DNA of 64,000 nucleotides from Chloroflexota bacterium (GCA_026706395.1 JAPOYU010000054.1:142145-206144); one strand, 5' to 3'; counted from the first letter of the stretch, positions 9,287 to 19,500 are shown. A program made the numbers and translations. Notes: a model not told the origin generated them from the letters alone.

Positions 9287-10496
9287 TCGGCGCGTCTTCT
9301 GCGCCGGTTTCGCTGCTCAGGACACGTCTGGTGGCTTCCAGCACCTGCTCCACGCTGATATCCGCCACGCATGGATGGTGGATCGAGTCGTCATCGCCCC
9401 AGTCCAGAATGCGGCAGGGTCGACAGCCGATATTGGAAGTCACCACAGCGTGCCTTCGTGGATCGCCCCAAGGCGCGAACTCACCGGGATCGGCCGGGCC
9501 AAACAAGGCGACCGTCGGCGCACGTACCGCTGCCGCCAAGTGCATCGCGCCGCTGTCCGGTCCTAAGACTGCTGTTGACCTTTCGTAGAGCGCTGCCAGT
9601 TGACCGACGGTTGTTGCGCCGGCGACGATGGCGGCGTCCACTTTCATGCTGTCCACAATATCATTGATGAGCGGGATTTCCGCCGCTGTGCCCGTGAAAA
9701 TGATCGCGGCCTGGTATTGCGTCGCGATCGCGTCGGCGGCGGACGCCCACTTGTCCCCGCGCCAGATTTTGCTGTCCCGGCCCGAACCCGGATGGATACA
9801 GATGAGCGCTTGCTGCTGCGGCAGGCGCCATTCTCGCAGCTTCCTTTCGAGAAAGTCATGATCGGCCGCTTGCACGGGAAAGCGCAGTTGAATATCGCAG
9901 CGACTAATCTCGCCCGTCCAGCTTTCAACCAAACGCATATTCTGTTCGACCGTATGCTCGGCTTTTAGCTGATATACCTCGGTCAGGAAAGGCGCGACAT
10001 TGCCGACGTCATAACCGACCCGCCGACGGATGCCGGCCAGATAGGTCACCAGTGCGCCCCACCAATGATCCGGCCGCATGATAATTGCGGCGCCGTAGCC
10101 GATAGTTCGCAGCAGGCGCGCCGTCTCCATTGCCAGCTGCCACGGACTTTTTGCCGGCCGGTCGCCGCGCTGAAACCCGGGGAAGGGGATGGTCAGCACA
10201 TGGTCGATTCCCGGGTAGTTCGCCAACACCGGAGCCGACCAATCGCCACAGAGCGCATGTATGCTCGTGCACGGGCTGCTCCGCTTGAGCGCCTCAATCG
10301 TGGGCGTGCACAGCAAGACGTCGCCAAGATGATCCGGACGGACGATTAGCAAGCGCTGGCTGCCGCCTCCAGCCGCGCGGACGGGTATTCTCGCCGCCGC
10401 TGAAAGCAAGACGTCGCGCAGACGCTGCTTCGCCGTCGGCCGCCGGTAAATCTCGGCCATCCTGGAATTCCGCCGGGCGAGCAACTCCTTATCCAC
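9279..10496 (-). CDS. Glycosyltransferase family 9 (heptosyltransferase-like)
   Basis: A GT-B fold sugar transferase resembling heptosyltransferases. Near the N-terminus LLIVRPDHLGDVLLCTP is the GT9 signature. The C-terminal half has IHPGSGRDSKIW and GPDSGAMHLAAAVRAPTVALFGPADP, which bind the nucleotide-sugar. I prefer the GTG at 10496, which has AGAGG seven bases upstream and overlaps the end of the preceding gene; ATG at 10511 and 10460 are alternatives. It is the last of three minus-strand glycosyltransferase genes, probably acting on a surface polysaccharide or glycolipid. Acceptor and donor are unknown. Confidence 0.88.
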   Translation of the reverse strand: MDKELLARRNSRMAEIYRRPTAKQRLRDVLLSAAARIPVRAAGGGSQRLLIVRPDHLGDVLLCTPTIEALKRSSPCTSIHALCGDWSAPVLANYPGIDHVLTIPFPGFQRGDRPAKSPWQLAMETARLLRTIGYGAAIIMRPDHWWGALVTYLAGIRRRVGYDVGNVAPFLTEVYQLKAEHTVEQNMRLVESWTGEISRCDIQLRFPVQAADHDFLERKLREWRLPQQQALICIHPGSGRDSKIWRGDKWASAADAIATQYQAAIIFTGTAAEIPLINDIVDSMKVDAAIVAGATTVGQLAALYERSTAVLGPDSGAMHLAAAVRAPTVALFGPADPGEFAPWGDPRRHAVVTSNIGCRPCRILDWGDDDSIHHPCVADISVEQVLEATRRVLSSETGAEDAPTT

Positions 10497-11700
10497 CGCC
10501 CAGCCTCTCATAGACTTGCAGCAAAGCAGGCATCAACACCTTCCAGTCGTAGTGAGCCAGAACCTGCTGTCGCGCCAACTCGCCCATGGTCGCTCGTCTT
10601 CTGTCGTCCTCCAGCAGCTCAAAAATTGCTTCGGCGAAAGCCGTGGCGTCATCGGCAATCATAATCGCGCCGCGCGTTTCGTCGTTCAAACCCGCCGCGC
10701 CAATAGTTGTCGCGACGACCGCGCAGCCGGCCGCCATCGCCTGTAGAATCTTAAGGCGCGTGCCACTGCCCATTCGCAAAGGCACCACATAAACCGCAGC
10801 CTGATGCAGGTAAGGCAGCACAGACTCAACCCAACCGATCACCTGGACGCTGTCCTCTCTTACTAACTCTTGCAGCCGCCAGTGCGGATTTCGGCCGACC
10901 ACCGTGATCTGAATCTCAGGTACGCGCCTCCGCAGCGATGGCAGAACATCGGAACAGAACCACTCGATAGCGTCAACATTCGGCCGGTAATCCATTTTGC
11001 CTGTGAATACGAGCTGTCCCCTCGAACGCTCATTGCTGACGGGCGGCAGATAGTCTCGCGTATGGATGCCGTTGGACATCACCGTGATCGGCGCTCCGGC
11101 GTATCCGCGCAGTAACGCGCGATCTTCTTCACTGACCGCGATGATCGCATCCACGCGGCGGCAGATTCGCTCTTCAAATCGGGCTAGACGCTTAGTTTGC
11201 GCTCTTGAATACAGCGCGGCGGGCAGCCGACGCCGGCTTCCGCTATCGACGCCGGCGATCACTCGCTGCAGATCCGCTTCGGCGTTCAGCGCGTCATAGA
11301 CCAGCTTCGCCCCGCGCTTCTGCCCCTCTATCACACCCAGATAGCCGCCCAACTCCAAGCCCGAGAATTGTACGATGTCGAATGATCCCTTCCGGAGCAG
11401 TTCTTGCAGGGTCGCTTCAAAGTCATTGCTCGCCAGCCTGAATTCCATATCGGCCGAACTGCTCATGACGAATTGGGCTATTCTTGAGGTTCTGCTTCGT
11501 CGTGGCAGCGGCACAGTATGGACAGCATGACAGCGCCTAGAGAGCGGCTCGGACCCGACGTCCGGCGCCCGGTCGCTGAAACTCAGAAGCGTAAGCTCAT
11601 GCCCAGCTTCCGCCAGGCCGCAGATGATACCCCAATTGCGAATGGCAGCGCCCGATTCACTGGGGAAGGGAATATCGGGTGTAAGCAGCAGGACCTTCAT
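10489..11700 (-). CDS. Glycosyltransferase family 4 (group 1)
   Basis: A 403-residue GT-B glycosyltransferase. The N-terminal acceptor domain begins MKVLLLTPDIPFPSESGAAIR. The C-terminal donor domain has VFTGKMDYRPNVDAIEWF, VVGRNP and MGSGTRLKILQAMAAGCAVVATTIGAAG, where the Glu of the usual ExxE motif appears as Lys-Ile-Leu-Gln. This is the variant typical of the TuaH/Stp2-like subgroup. It sits 7 bases after the next GT4 gene and overlaps the GT9 gene, forming a three-gene unit for glycan assembly. The sugar specificity cannot be told. Confidence 0.88.
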   Translation of the reverse strand: MKVLLLTPDIPFPSESGAAIRNWGIICGLAEAGHELTLLSFSDRAPDVGSEPLSRRCHAVHTVPLPRRSRTSRIAQFVMSSSADMEFRLASNDFEATLQELLRKGSFDIVQFSGLELGGYLGVIEGQKRGAKLVYDALNAEADLQRVIAGVDSGSRRRLPAALYSRAQTKRLARFEERICRRVDAIIAVSEEDRALLRGYAGAPITVMSNGIHTRDYLPPVSNERSRGQLVFTGKMDYRPNVDAIEWFCSDVLPSLRRRVPEIQITVVGRNPHWRLQELVREDSVQVIGWVESVLPYLHQAAVYVVPLRMGSGTRLKILQAMAAGCAVVATTIGAAGLNDETRGAIMIADDATAFAEAIFELLEDDRRRATMGELARQQVLAHYDWKVLMPALLQVYERLGGG

Positions 11701-11707
11701 TCCGAGC

Positions 11708-12811
11708 CTAATTCAGGACGGCATCATAACAGTCCAGCACAGCCTGTGCGGTATCGACCCAGCGGAATCCAGCCGCCCGTTCGAGCGCTCTTGCAGATTG
11801 TTCTTCGCGCCAATCGCTGTCGGTCAACGCCTGCCTTAGCGCGGCTGATATCGTGGCGGTATCCTGCGGGTCGACTTTTAAGCCGACCTCTCCCACAACC
11901 TCCGGCAACGAAGCAACGCGGCTGACGATCGGCACGGTGCCGCAGGCCATCGCCTCCAGCGCCGGCAAACCGAAGCCCTCATAAAATGAGGGTGTGATCA
12001 ACGCAATGGCGTGGTTGTAAAGGGCGGGCAACTGGCTATCGGTCACCTCGCGCTTGAAGATGATGTCTGCCTTGAGGCCCACGCTGTCCAAATCCGTCAT
12101 CAACTGTTCATAGTGCCAACCCGGTCGCCCGGCCAGCACCAGCTTTGGCGCATCCGGCAGCTCCAGCTTGAGATCGCGATAAGCCCGCGCCAGCCCGACC
12201 AGGTTCTTGCGCGGCTCTAGCGTGCCCACAAACAGGAAGTACGATTCAGGCAAGTCAAGAGATAGAATCGTCTTTTCGCTGCAGCTTCTCTCAAGCGGCA
12301 TAAACTGCTCATCGACGCCGTGCAATTGCACTGTGATCATGTCGGCGGGCACATTGAGGATATCAACAAGATCGGCTTTCGTCGCCTCGCTAACAGCCAG
12401 TATATGGTCCGCGCGACATACTGATGCGGCGATCTGACCATTATAATAGCGGCGGCTGGCGGCGGTTAAGTATTCAGGAAAATGAATAAAGCTGAGATCG
12501 TGTACGGTGATGACATGGCGCCTGGCTCCGCGGATCGGCGCAATGAAATCCGGGCTGTGCAGCAAATCAAGGCGATGCCGCCAAAGCTCTACTGACAGCG
12601 CCGCTCTTTCCAGCGGGTGGTGCGGTGGCGTCCATACTGCGGCGCGCTCGAAGCAGCCCGACAGCCGTTCGCTCGCTTTCCGGCTCTGCAGCAACATCAA
12701 TTTGTGAGGCGGTTGCAGTTGTTCAAAGGCACTGATAAGTGCTGTAATATACCGGCTGGTGCCGCCAATACGATAATGAGTGAGCCGGGCGTCCATTCCG
12801 ATATGTGCCAT
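11708..12811 (-). CDS. Glycosyltransferase family 4 (mannosyltransferase-like)
   Basis: A 367-residue retaining glycosyltransferase. It has GGTSRYITAL near the N-terminus, VSEATKADLVDIL, LFVGTLEPRKNL, and the donor-binding ITPSFYEGFGLPALEAMACGTVPIVSRVASLPEV, which contains the E(x7)E motif of GT4 mannosyl- and rhamnosyltransferases. It is the first gene of the minus-strand glycosyltransferase trio and is divergent from the PfkB kinase at 12889. The role in exopolysaccharide or glycolipid assembly is inferred from the family and neighbours. Confidence 0.9.
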   Translation of the reverse strand: MAHIGMDARLTHYRIGGTSRYITALISAFEQLQPPHKLMLLQSRKASERLSGCFERAAVWTPPHHPLERAALSVELWRHRLDLLHSPDFIAPIRGARRHVITVHDLSFIHFPEYLTAASRRYYNGQIAASVCRADHILAVSEATKADLVDILNVPADMITVQLHGVDEQFMPLERSCSEKTILSLDLPESYFLFVGTLEPRKNLVGLARAYRDLKLELPDAPKLVLAGRPGWHYEQLMTDLDSVGLKADIIFKREVTDSQLPALYNHAIALITPSFYEGFGLPALEAMACGTVPIVSRVASLPEVVGEVGLKVDPQDTATISAALRQALTDSDWREEQSARALERAAGFRWVDTAQAVLDCYDAVLN

Positions 12812-12888
12812 AAGGCGAGTATAGCGGTATCATTTTTGCCATGCCAGCCGAAACCGCGCCGCCTCCGGCCGGGCAAGAGGAGTGCAGC

Positions 12889-13860
12889 ATGACACGATAC
12901 GATGTGGTGGCACTGGGCGAATCAATGATGCGCCTGACCCCGCCGGGCGACCTGCGCATCGAGCAGACGCGGTCCTTCGATATCTGGGTGGGTGGCACTG
13001 AGTCAAATACCGCTGTCGGTTTGGCGCGGCTTGGCATGGATGTCGCCTGGTTCTCCCGGTTGCCGGCTTCGCCCCTCGGCCGATACATCAGCAATCGCGT
13101 CGCGCAATACGGTGTTGACGTCAGCCATGTCTTATGGGCGCAGGACGAACGCCTAGGCATTTACTTCCACGAAAAGGCTCAGCCGCCGCGCGCCAGCGAA
13201 ATCATTTACGATCGCCGCGGTTCCGCTATGAGTCGTATGCAACCCTCAGACCTGCCCGCTGACTTGTTCAAGACGGATGAAGCGCTGCTTTTTCACACGA
13301 CTGGCATCACCCTGGCGATCAGCGAAACGGCGCAGGAGACGGTACACGAGGCGATGCGAAAGGCGAAATCAGCGGGCTGGCGCATCAGTTTCGATACCAA
13401 TTATCGCGGCAAGTTGTGGTCCGGCGCCGATGCCGCGGCCGGCTGCGACTACGCCATGAAGCAGGCCGATCTCGTCTTCTGCCCGCTCGGCGACTACCAG
13501 GTGATGTACGGTGACGCTGCGCCGGGCGCGGCTATCGCCGACCTGCAGGCGCGCTATCCCAATACCCTCATCGTCATGACCCTGGGGGTGGACGGCTCAC
13601 AAGCCATCACGCCGAATGGAGAGATCCTGCGACAGCCGGCGATCCTGGCTGGTGAAGTCGGGCGGATCGGCGGTGGCGACGCTTTCGCCGCCGGCTTCAT
13701 TTTTGCCTGGTTGCGCCAAGGCGACGTCGCCAACGCTCTGAGATGGGGCGCCGCGCTGTCATCGCTCAAATACACCATCCCCGGCGATCTGCCCTTGGTT
13801 GATTATGATGCCGTGGCCGCGCTGGCAGCTGGCGGCAAGGGCGGCGGTCTGATCCGCTAG
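12889..13860 (+). CDS. PfkB family sugar kinase (2-keto-3-deoxygluconate kinase-like)
   Basis: A 323-residue ribokinase-fold kinase. The N-terminus reads DVVALGESMMRLTPPGD, common in KDG kinases. The C-terminal GRIGGGDAFAAGF holds the catalytic Asp and anion hole (usual GAGDAF, here GGGDAF). The ATG at 12889 is chosen because AGAGGAG lies just upstream; an earlier in-frame ATG at 12841 lacks this. KDG kinase feeds the Entner-Doudoroff type breakdown of uronic acids or gluconate, but no KDPG aldolase gene is adjacent, so the substrate is a family-level guess. Confidence 0.85.
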   Translation: MTRYDVVALGESMMRLTPPGDLRIEQTRSFDIWVGGTESNTAVGLARLGMDVAWFSRLPASPLGRYISNRVAQYGVDVSHVLWAQDERLGIYFHEKAQPPRASEIIYDRRGSAMSRMQPSDLPADLFKTDEALLFHTTGITLAISETAQETVHEAMRKAKSAGWRISFDTNYRGKLWSGADAAAGCDYAMKQADLVFCPLGDYQVMYGDAAPGAAIADLQARYPNTLIVMTLGVDGSQAITPNGEILRQPAILAGEVGRIGGGDAFAAGFIFAWLRQGDVANALRWGAALSSLKYTIPGDLPLVDYDAVAALAAGGKGGGLIR

Positions 13861-14560
13861 CCATGCAATATCATGTAGCCGCGAGTATTCTGCACAAGCA
13901 TCACAGCTTAAAAGCGCTAGCGTCATCAGCAGCAATAGAAAGAAAGATCAGCCACTGAGTACGCCGAGAAAACAGGAGTACACGGAGTATAGCTTTGGGC
14001 GACTTTTTAGCAGCGTAAGTTTACGCCTATGGCCAGTGTCAGAAGTAGAGAACATGCCGAAAAAACACCAGAAACTCTGCGTCCTCCTTTTGACTCAGTA
14101 GTTCCAAGTTATTCATGCAAAATTCAAGCTACTCCGCAATTCATCGGAAAACCCCACCTCTCTCTGTATGCGGCCGGCTGTGGGGGTTAAAAACGCGGCA
14201 GTCCGCATTCTCACTATTTTCTTGGAATTACCTCTGTACCTCCGCGCCGGAAAAACCAAAATCCCAATACCCGAACATTTGGTCTGCCATCCACACCCCG
14301 CTTGTGCTACAATGATCTCAACACCCGCCGCTTAACAACCAAATCACCTGCCATTTGCACAGAAATTATATTCCCCGTGCAAATGCAAATCGCGCCTTCA
14401 ATCCACCCCAACCCCCGCCATCACTGCTCTTGACTCTTTGCACACCGCCCGAATCCCTTTGCGCAATCCGTGCCAATCCGTGCCAATCTCCTTTCAAGAA
14501 ACTCGACGAACTCTGCGGCAAAAAACTGACGCGACTGCTTCGTCTATGCTGTCTCTCTGT
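13861..14560 (+). other. Long non-coding spacer with decayed repeat-like sequence
   Basis: About 700 bases without a credible gene. The composition is less GC-rich than the flanks and open frames here do not look like protein. Several stretches resemble the CTCCGTGTACTCCGTG and CTCTGCGTCTCTGCG type intergenic repeats known from Chloroflexota, Planctomycetes and Verrucomicrobia, in both orientations: 13953-13990 (GAGTACACGGAG), 14071-14100 (CTCTGCGTCCTCC), 14234-14255 (CCTCTGTACCTCCGCGCC) and 14464-14488. They look old and diverged. Confidence 0.55.
14464..14488 (+). repeat. Tandem 10-bp direct repeat
   Basis: The decamer CAATCCGTGC occurs twice in direct succession, followed by half of a third copy (CAATC). 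It resembles the widespread ATCCGTG(T/C)CAATCCGTG intergenic repeat family and lies inside the non-coding spacer. Confidence 0.75.
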
Positions 14561-14590
14561 CTGGCAGTCGTGTCCTACTTCCTCTATAAT
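14561..14590 (+). promoter_or_regulatory. Predicted promoter for the ABC exporter
   Basis: CTGGCA (14561-14566) and a perfect TATAAT (14585-14590) are 18 bases apart and end 37 bases before the chosen start at 14628. The position supports that start over the longer open frame upstream. Confidence 0.5.
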
Positions 14591-14627
14591 CCTTGGCTTA
14601 TGTGCAAAATTTTTTGCCGCGCCGAAT

Positions 14628-16427
14628 ATGACCGCAACAGCTAATCGTCAACATCCTTTCGTCCGCTTGCTCAACTATGCCACCGCATACAAACGTCGGG
14701 TGGCGTTGGCGGCATTTTATTCCGTGCTGGGCAAACTCTTCGATATCATGCCGCCGGTGCTCATCGGCATGGCGGTCGACATCGTCGTCAAGCGCCAAGA
14801 CTCTTTGCTGGGGCGCTGGGGCGTAACGGACCTGTCACTGCAGCTCATCATACTCGGTTTCATCACCCTCATCGTCTGGATTCTTGAGTCGGTATTCGGC
14901 TATCTTCAACGTATCTATTGGCGGAACCTGGCGCAGTCGATGCAGCATGACCTGCGTGTCGACGCCTACGATCACGTGCAGCATCTGGAATTGGCTTACT
15001 TCGAAGACCAAAGCACCGGCGGCTTGATGTCGATCCTGAACGACGACATCAATCAGTTGGAGCGCTTTCTCGATATCGGAGCCAACGATGTCGTTCAGAT
15101 TCTGACGACTGTATTGGCCATCGGGGGAATCTTTGTCGTCATAGCGCCGAGCGTCGCCTGGATGGCCGCTGTGCCGATTCCCTTCATCATCTGGGGTTCC
15201 ATGAAGTTCCAGAAGCTGCTCACGCCGCTTTACGCCGATGTTCGCGAACAGGTCAGTGTTATCAATCATCATCTCTCCAACAGCTTTAGCGGCATCGCAA
15301 CCATCAAGAGCTTCACTGCCGAAGACTACGAAGCCGAGCGCCTGCGCATCGAAAGCAATGAATACCTCGAACGCAACCGCCGCGCCATTCGCCTTGGCTC
15401 CGCCTTCACGCCGCTGATACGCATAGTTATCGTCACCGGCTTCATCGCTATCACCGTCGCCGGCGGCCACCTCACGCTCAATGGCGTCCTGGAGATTGGG
15501 GCCTACAGCGTGCTCATTTTCATGACGCAGCGCCTGCTCTGGCCACTGACCAAACTCGGCGAGACCTTTGATCTGTACCAGCGCGCCATGGCGTCGACCA
15601 AGCGCATTCTTGATCTGCTTGGCATCAAGTCCTCCATAATTGATGGCGCTTTGCACCTGCCAAAAGAGGACGTGCGCGGGCATATGTGGCTCGACGAGGT
15701 CGAATTCGCCTATAGCGACGGCCGCGAGGTGATCAAGGGACTGTCGTTCAATGTGCCGGCCGGCGATACCATCGCCATAGTCGGGGCGACCGGCGCTGGC
15801 AAAAGCACCGTCATCAAGCTCCTGCTGCGTTACTACGATGTCACTGCTGGGCGGGTCATGCTCGATGGCTACGACCTGCGCGAGCTCAAACAGGAAGATA
15901 TCCGCAACGCCATCGGCTTGGTCAGTCAGGATGTCTTTCTCTTCCATGGCACCGTCCGCGAGAACATCGCCTACGGTGACCCGGACGTACCCGATCACTT
16001 AATCATTGAGGCGGCCAAGGTCGCTGAAGCGCATGAGTTTGTCATGCAGTTGCCACAAGGTTACGATACGGTCGTCGGCGAACGCGGCCAGAAGCTCTCC
16101 GGCGGTCAGCGGCAGCGCCTGTCCATCGCCCGCGCCGTGCTGACCGATCCGCCCATACTGATCCTCGATGAAGCGACCTCATCGGTGGACAACGAAACCG
16201 AAGCCGCCATTCAGCGTTCGCTTGAGCGCATCGTCATCGGCCGCACCACCATCGTGATTGCCCACCGCCTCTCGACCGTGCGCAACGCCGATATGATCTA
16301 CGTCCTGCAAGATGGCCAGCTTGTCGAATCAGGTCACCACGAGGACCTCTTGCTGCATGACGGGCTCTACGCCTCGCTTTGGCGCGTGCAGACGGGCGAA
16401 GGCGTTCTGGCTGGCTTGTCGCCTTAA
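14628..16427 (+). CDS. ABC transporter, fused permease and ATPase (exporter type)
   Basis: A 599-residue half-transporter that should act as a dimer and export lipids, drugs or peptides. The N-terminal six-helix ABC membrane domain covers about residues 20-315. The nucleotide-binding domain has Walker [11 protein letters not shown]-loop [10 protein letters not shown], signature LSGGQRQR, Walker [13 protein letters not shown] and the switch His in VIAHRLSTV. The ATG at 14628 is where family homology begins, and a good promoter lies just before it. The 3' end overlaps the stop of the convergent oxidoreductase by 4 bases. The substrate is unknown. Confidence 0.93.
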   Translation: MTATANRQHPFVRLLNYATAYKRRVALAAFYSVLGKLFDIMPPVLIGMAVDIVVKRQDSLLGRWGVTDLSLQLIILGFITLIVWILESVFGYLQRIYWRNLAQSMQHDLRVDAYDHVQHLELAYFEDQSTGGLMSILNDDINQLERFLDIGANDVVQILTTVLAIGGIFVVIAPSVAWMAAVPIPFIIWGSMKFQKLLTPLYADVREQVSVINHHLSNSFSGIATIKSFTAEDYEAERLRIESNEYLERNRRAIRLGSAFTPLIRIVIVTGFIAITVAGGHLTLNGVLEIGAYSVLIFMTQRLLWPLTKLGETFDLYQRAMASTKRILDLLGIKSSIIDGALHLPKEDVRGHMWLDEVEFAYSDGREVIKGLSFNVPAGDTIAIVGATGAGKSTVIKLLLRYYDVTAGRVMLDGYDLRELKQEDIRNAIGLVSQDVFLFHGTVRENIAYGDPDVPDHLIIEAAKVAEAHEFVMQLPQGYDTVVGERGQKLSGGQRQRLSIARAVLTDPPILILDEATSSVDNETEAAIQRSLERIVIGRTTIVIAHRLSTVRNADMIYVLQDGQLVESGHHEDLLLHDGLYASLWRVQTGEGVLAGLSP

Positions 16428-17392
16428 CGCGCCCCTGCCAGGAGCGCGTCGACTACAACCATGTTGTTTACCGCGTCCGCCGGGGGAAATCGCGGCGCCC
16501 GCTCATTGATCAGCGCATCAGCAAAGTCTTCGACCATCAGTTGATAATGATCAGTCGCCGGGATGATGTGTTCGGCATAGTCGTCTCCCTGCCAATGTTG
16601 AACGACGGTATCGGCGGCTTTATCCGGCACGAAACTTGTCGGCACGGTGATCATCCCGCTGCTGCCTTTCAGCGCATACGAATGCTGCCGATAGGCGCGC
16701 AGCCCGCACTCGAAATGCCCGATCACGCCGGAGGGAAACTCCAACGTACCCGCCAATGCTTCATCGACGCCGGTCGTCTTGCCGATAATCCCGCTCGCCG
16801 TTACATGCGCCGGTTCCTCACCGGTCATAAAGCGCATCAAGTTGACGCAGTAGCAGCCCACATCCATCAGCGCGCCGCCGGCCAGCGCTTTGCTCAGGCG
16901 GATGTTCGCGCCGCTGCCTATCGCAAAAGTAAAGCTGCTGTTGATGAATTGCAGTTCGCCGATGCCGCCTTCTGCGATGATCTCTTTGACCTTGGCATGC
17001 TGCGGATGAAAACGGTACATGAAGGCCTCGGCCAGCGGGACGCCGTGCCGCTCAAAGGCATCGACGATGCTCTGCGCTTCAAATGCATCGCTGGCGAAGG
17101 GCTTCTCGCACAAAGTCGGAATGCCCGCCTCGGCGCACTTGATGCTCCACTCGGCGTGCATGCTGTTGGGCAGCGGATTGTAAATCGCGTCGACTTGACC
17201 GTCGGCCAGCAGTTTCTCATAGCTGCCGTAGACGCGCGGGATTTCCAGTTCCTCAGCGAAGGCTTGCGCCCGTTCCAGCGAGCGACTGCCGACCGCTGCA
17301 ACCACGCCATTGGTCGAGGCCTGAACCGCCGGGATGACGCGCCGCCCGATATTCGCCGTACTTAGAATGCCCCAGCGTATCCTATCGCTCAT
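16424..17392 (-). CDS. Gfo/Idh/MocA family oxidoreductase
   Basis: A 322-residue NAD(P)-dependent sugar or cyclitol dehydrogenase. The Rossmann start is [20 protein letters not shown]. The CEKPFA motif follows near residue 95, and the C-terminal sheet domain contains the family region [14 protein letters not shown] and [13 protein letters not shown] (likely catalytic/substrate residues). The start at 17392 follows GGGGAGATTCTC. It is convergent with the ABC exporter. The substrate is not predictable. Confidence 0.9.
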   Translation of the reverse strand: MSDRIRWGILSTANIGRRVIPAVQASTNGVVAAVGSRSLERAQAFAEELEIPRVYGSYEKLLADGQVDAIYNPLPNSMHAEWSIKCAEAGIPTLCEKPFASDAFEAQSIVDAFERHGVPLAEAFMYRFHPQHAKVKEIIAEGGIGELQFINSSFTFAIGSGANIRLSKALAGGALMDVGCYCVNLMRFMTGEEPAHVTASGIIGKTTGVDEALAGTLEFPSGVIGHFECGLRAYRQHSYALKGSSGMITVPTSFVPDKAADTVVQHWQGDDYAEHIIPATDHYQLMVEDFADALINERAPRFPPADAVNNMVVVDALLAGAR

Positions 17393-17416
17393 GAGAATCT
17401 CCCCGTTTGCGCTTTT

Positions 17417-18193
17417 CTAGAACCACCTGTCGACGATTTTAGCGAGTTCTCCACGCTCTTTCAAAGCGCCTAAAGCGCTGTCGACCAGTTTCCAGGCGTC
17501 ATCGCGGTTAATCCGCAGGGCGATGGCGTAAAGCTCGCGCGTGACAAACTCCCGCCGATAGTCCCATTCCGCATGCTCCTTGGCGTACAGATGCAGCGTC
17601 GAGGCATCAACCAGCGCCGCATCCGTCTGGCCCAATCGCAGGGCATCCAGCGCATGCGTCGGCAGTTCGTACGGCATCCGCGCGAATGACTGCCCTTCTT
17701 GCTCCCAAGCGCGAATCTGGCTGTCCGCGCCGCTGGCATATTCGAAGGCGAGCGCCGTGCCCGTTTGAGCAGCACCGTTTAGGGGCACACCAAATGACGC
17801 GGTCACCAGAACCAGCCCATTGTCGAAGTAGGGCCGGGTATAGCGCACATCATCCATCCGCGCCGGGTCGACGCGCAGCGCCGCCATAAGCAGGTCTACT
17901 TCACCTGTGATCAACGCATCATAAAGACCGTAGAAGCTTAGATTGACGAAGCGGACGGGCAAGCCGATTTCCGCCGCGATCGCGGCTCCCAGCTCAACAT
18001 CCAGCCCGGCAAGCGCCCCGCCGGCATCGAAGGCATACGGTGGAAAACTGCCATCCACACCGATGACGATTTCGCCAGCGGGGAAGGCCAGGTCTCGGTC
18101 CGGTGGCTGATAGTGTCGCCAAAGCGCAGCGAGCAAAACTACAATGGTCGTCGCAAGCAGAATCATCGAGGGCTTCAAAGCATCGCCTTTCAC
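17417..18193 (-). CDS. Extracellular solute-binding protein family 3
   Basis: A 258-residue periplasmic-binding-fold protein with an N-terminal membrane anchor or uncleaved signal (about residues 9-24). The core has IVIGVDGSFPPYAFDAGGALAGLDVE, SFYGLYDALITGEVDLLMA and YTRPYFDNGLVLV, the usual amino-acid-binding SBP_bac_3 layout. The start is taken as the GTG at 18193, which overlaps the stop of the upstream glycosidase-like gene as GTGA; an in-frame run further upstream belongs to that gene's shadow. No permease or ATPase partner is adjacent, so it may act as a sensor or serve a distant transporter. Confidence 0.82.
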   Translation of the reverse strand: MKGDALKPSMILLATTIVVLLAALWRHYQPPDRDLAFPAGEIVIGVDGSFPPYAFDAGGALAGLDVELGAAIAAEIGLPVRFVNLSFYGLYDALITGEVDLLMAALRVDPARMDDVRYTRPYFDNGLVLVTASFGVPLNGAAQTGTALAFEYASGADSQIRAWEQEGQSFARMPYELPTHALDALRLGQTDAALVDASTLHLYAKEHAEWDYRREFVTRELYAIALRINRDDAWKLVDSALGALKERGELAKIVDRWF

Positions 18194-19377
18194 CTTTCTG
18201 TCTCCGGCGGCGGCAGCCACAAATCCTCGCTCCGTTCCCAGCCAAGCGCATAGTCTTGTAGCGCGAAGTAGATCGGCTTCTTCACAAAGTCGGCGCTGAC
18301 CAGCGTGTAACTGTCCGGATAACTCTGCAGGTCGGCCGGGAAGCGGAAAGCCCAAATGCAGAGCTGCTCAGCCCATTCCCAATTCATCTCAGCATACTCA
18401 AAGGCTCGGATCGTATAAGCGCTGCGCTGCGACGGACGCACGGCATGCGCCCAGCGCGGATGATCATTCCAGCCGCTCTCGGTGATACTGACCGGTTTTT
18501 CCCCGTCGCCATGTTCCAGCATGATCTCGCGCAATAGCTCAGCCCGGCGGAAATTCAGCTTGTCGCTGGCCGGCTGAGCCTCCGGCGGCTCAAGCATGCC
18601 ATAGCTGTGTATCGCCAGCGCGTCAAAGCTGTCGCTCGCGCCCGCCGCGTACATATCGCGCAGAAAATCCAGGTCGTTCAAGCCGGCGTTGCTACCACGG
18701 CCTTCGAGCGTCGGCGCCAGCGCCCCGGCCAGCACCACCGCTTCCGGATTCGTCGCTTTGATTGCCGGATACGCCGCTTGCAGCAGCCGGACATAGCGGG
18801 CCGCATCCACCTTCTGATAGCCCCACTCGAAGCTGAGATTGGGCTCGTTCCAGATGATAAGCCGATCGACCAACCCGACGTAGCGCGCGGCGAAGGCAGC
18901 GGCGTATTCAGCGAACTTGGAAAACGCCGAATCCGGCAGATAATTCAGCGTCTTGCTCTCATCGTCATTCAGCCAGTCCGGCACCAGCCCCAGCCGCGCG
19001 ATGACTTCCAGTCCTTGCCGATCAGCGTGCTGCACGATGCGGTCGAACCGGCTCCAACTGAACTGACCCGCCCGCGTTTCGGCGTATGCCCAGGGGAAGA
19101 ACTGCACAATGCTCGTCGCGCCCAACTCCCGCACAAGTTCAAGCGAACGCAGAATCTTCTTCTCCTCGACCTCATTCTCAAGCAGTGTATGAACGCAGAC
19201 ATGCCCTTTCGTCGTCTCGACCACTTTTTTTTCGGCCGGCAGCCAATCTCTCGGCGCTGGACGCAGCAGAAAGATCAGCGCGAAAACCACCAACAAGCCC
19301 AAGATGATGAGGATGCTGTCACGCTGTTTTCGGGCGAAGTCGCGCTCATGCGGCGCAGCGCTACTCTTGGTCGGCAT
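18190..19377 (-). CDS. Membrane-anchored glycoside hydrolase-like protein (clan GH-A type)
   Basis: A 395-residue protein with a single N-terminal membrane helix (about residues 22-41) followed by a TIM-barrel domain facing outward. The barrel shows IIWNEPNLSFEWG (the NEP acid/base Glu after strand 4) and VSITESGWNDHPRW (nucleophile Glu after strand 7), as in GH39/GH5-like enzymes. LVRELGATSIVQFFPW and FDRIVQHADRQGLEVIARLG are also typical. The ATG at 19377 is chosen because the frame upstream is only antisense to the sulfotransferase-like gene. It is translationally coupled to the solute-binding gene. A polysaccharide substrate is inferred, not shown. Confidence 0.75.
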   Translation of the reverse strand: MPTKSSAAPHERDFARKQRDSILIILGLLVVFALIFLLRPAPRDWLPAEKKVVETTKGHVCVHTLLENEVEEKKILRSLELVRELGATSIVQFFPWAYAETRAGQFSWSRFDRIVQHADRQGLEVIARLGLVPDWLNDDESKTLNYLPDSAFSKFAEYAAAFAARYVGLVDRLIIWNEPNLSFEWGYQKVDAARYVRLLQAAYPAIKATNPEAVVLAGALAPTLEGRGSNAGLNDLDFLRDMYAAGASDSFDALAIHSYGMLEPPEAQPASDKLNFRRAELLREIMLEHGDGEKPVSITESGWNDHPRWAHAVRPSQRSAYTIRAFEYAEMNWEWAEQLCIWAFRFPADLQSYPDSYTLVSADFVKKPIYFALQDYALGWERSEDLWLPPPETER

Positions 19378-19500
19378 TCGATATGACAAGGCTCTGGCAA
19401 TCCGGTAAAATGGGCGCGATACTGCAGTTATCCCAATATAGTTGGCGACAAGGCTTTCCGGCAAGGTCGTCAATGCGTGGACAAGAGAGGAATCGTTAGC

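Noticed and set aside
14355..14627. N-terminal extension of 91 codons on the ABC exporter frame
   Set aside because: The added part has low protein character, lies in repeat-like sequence, and a good promoter at 14561-14590 falls inside it.
14835..15998. Open frame of 387 codons on the minus strand
   Set aside because: Antisense to the ABC exporter; Asp/His-rich shadow composition.
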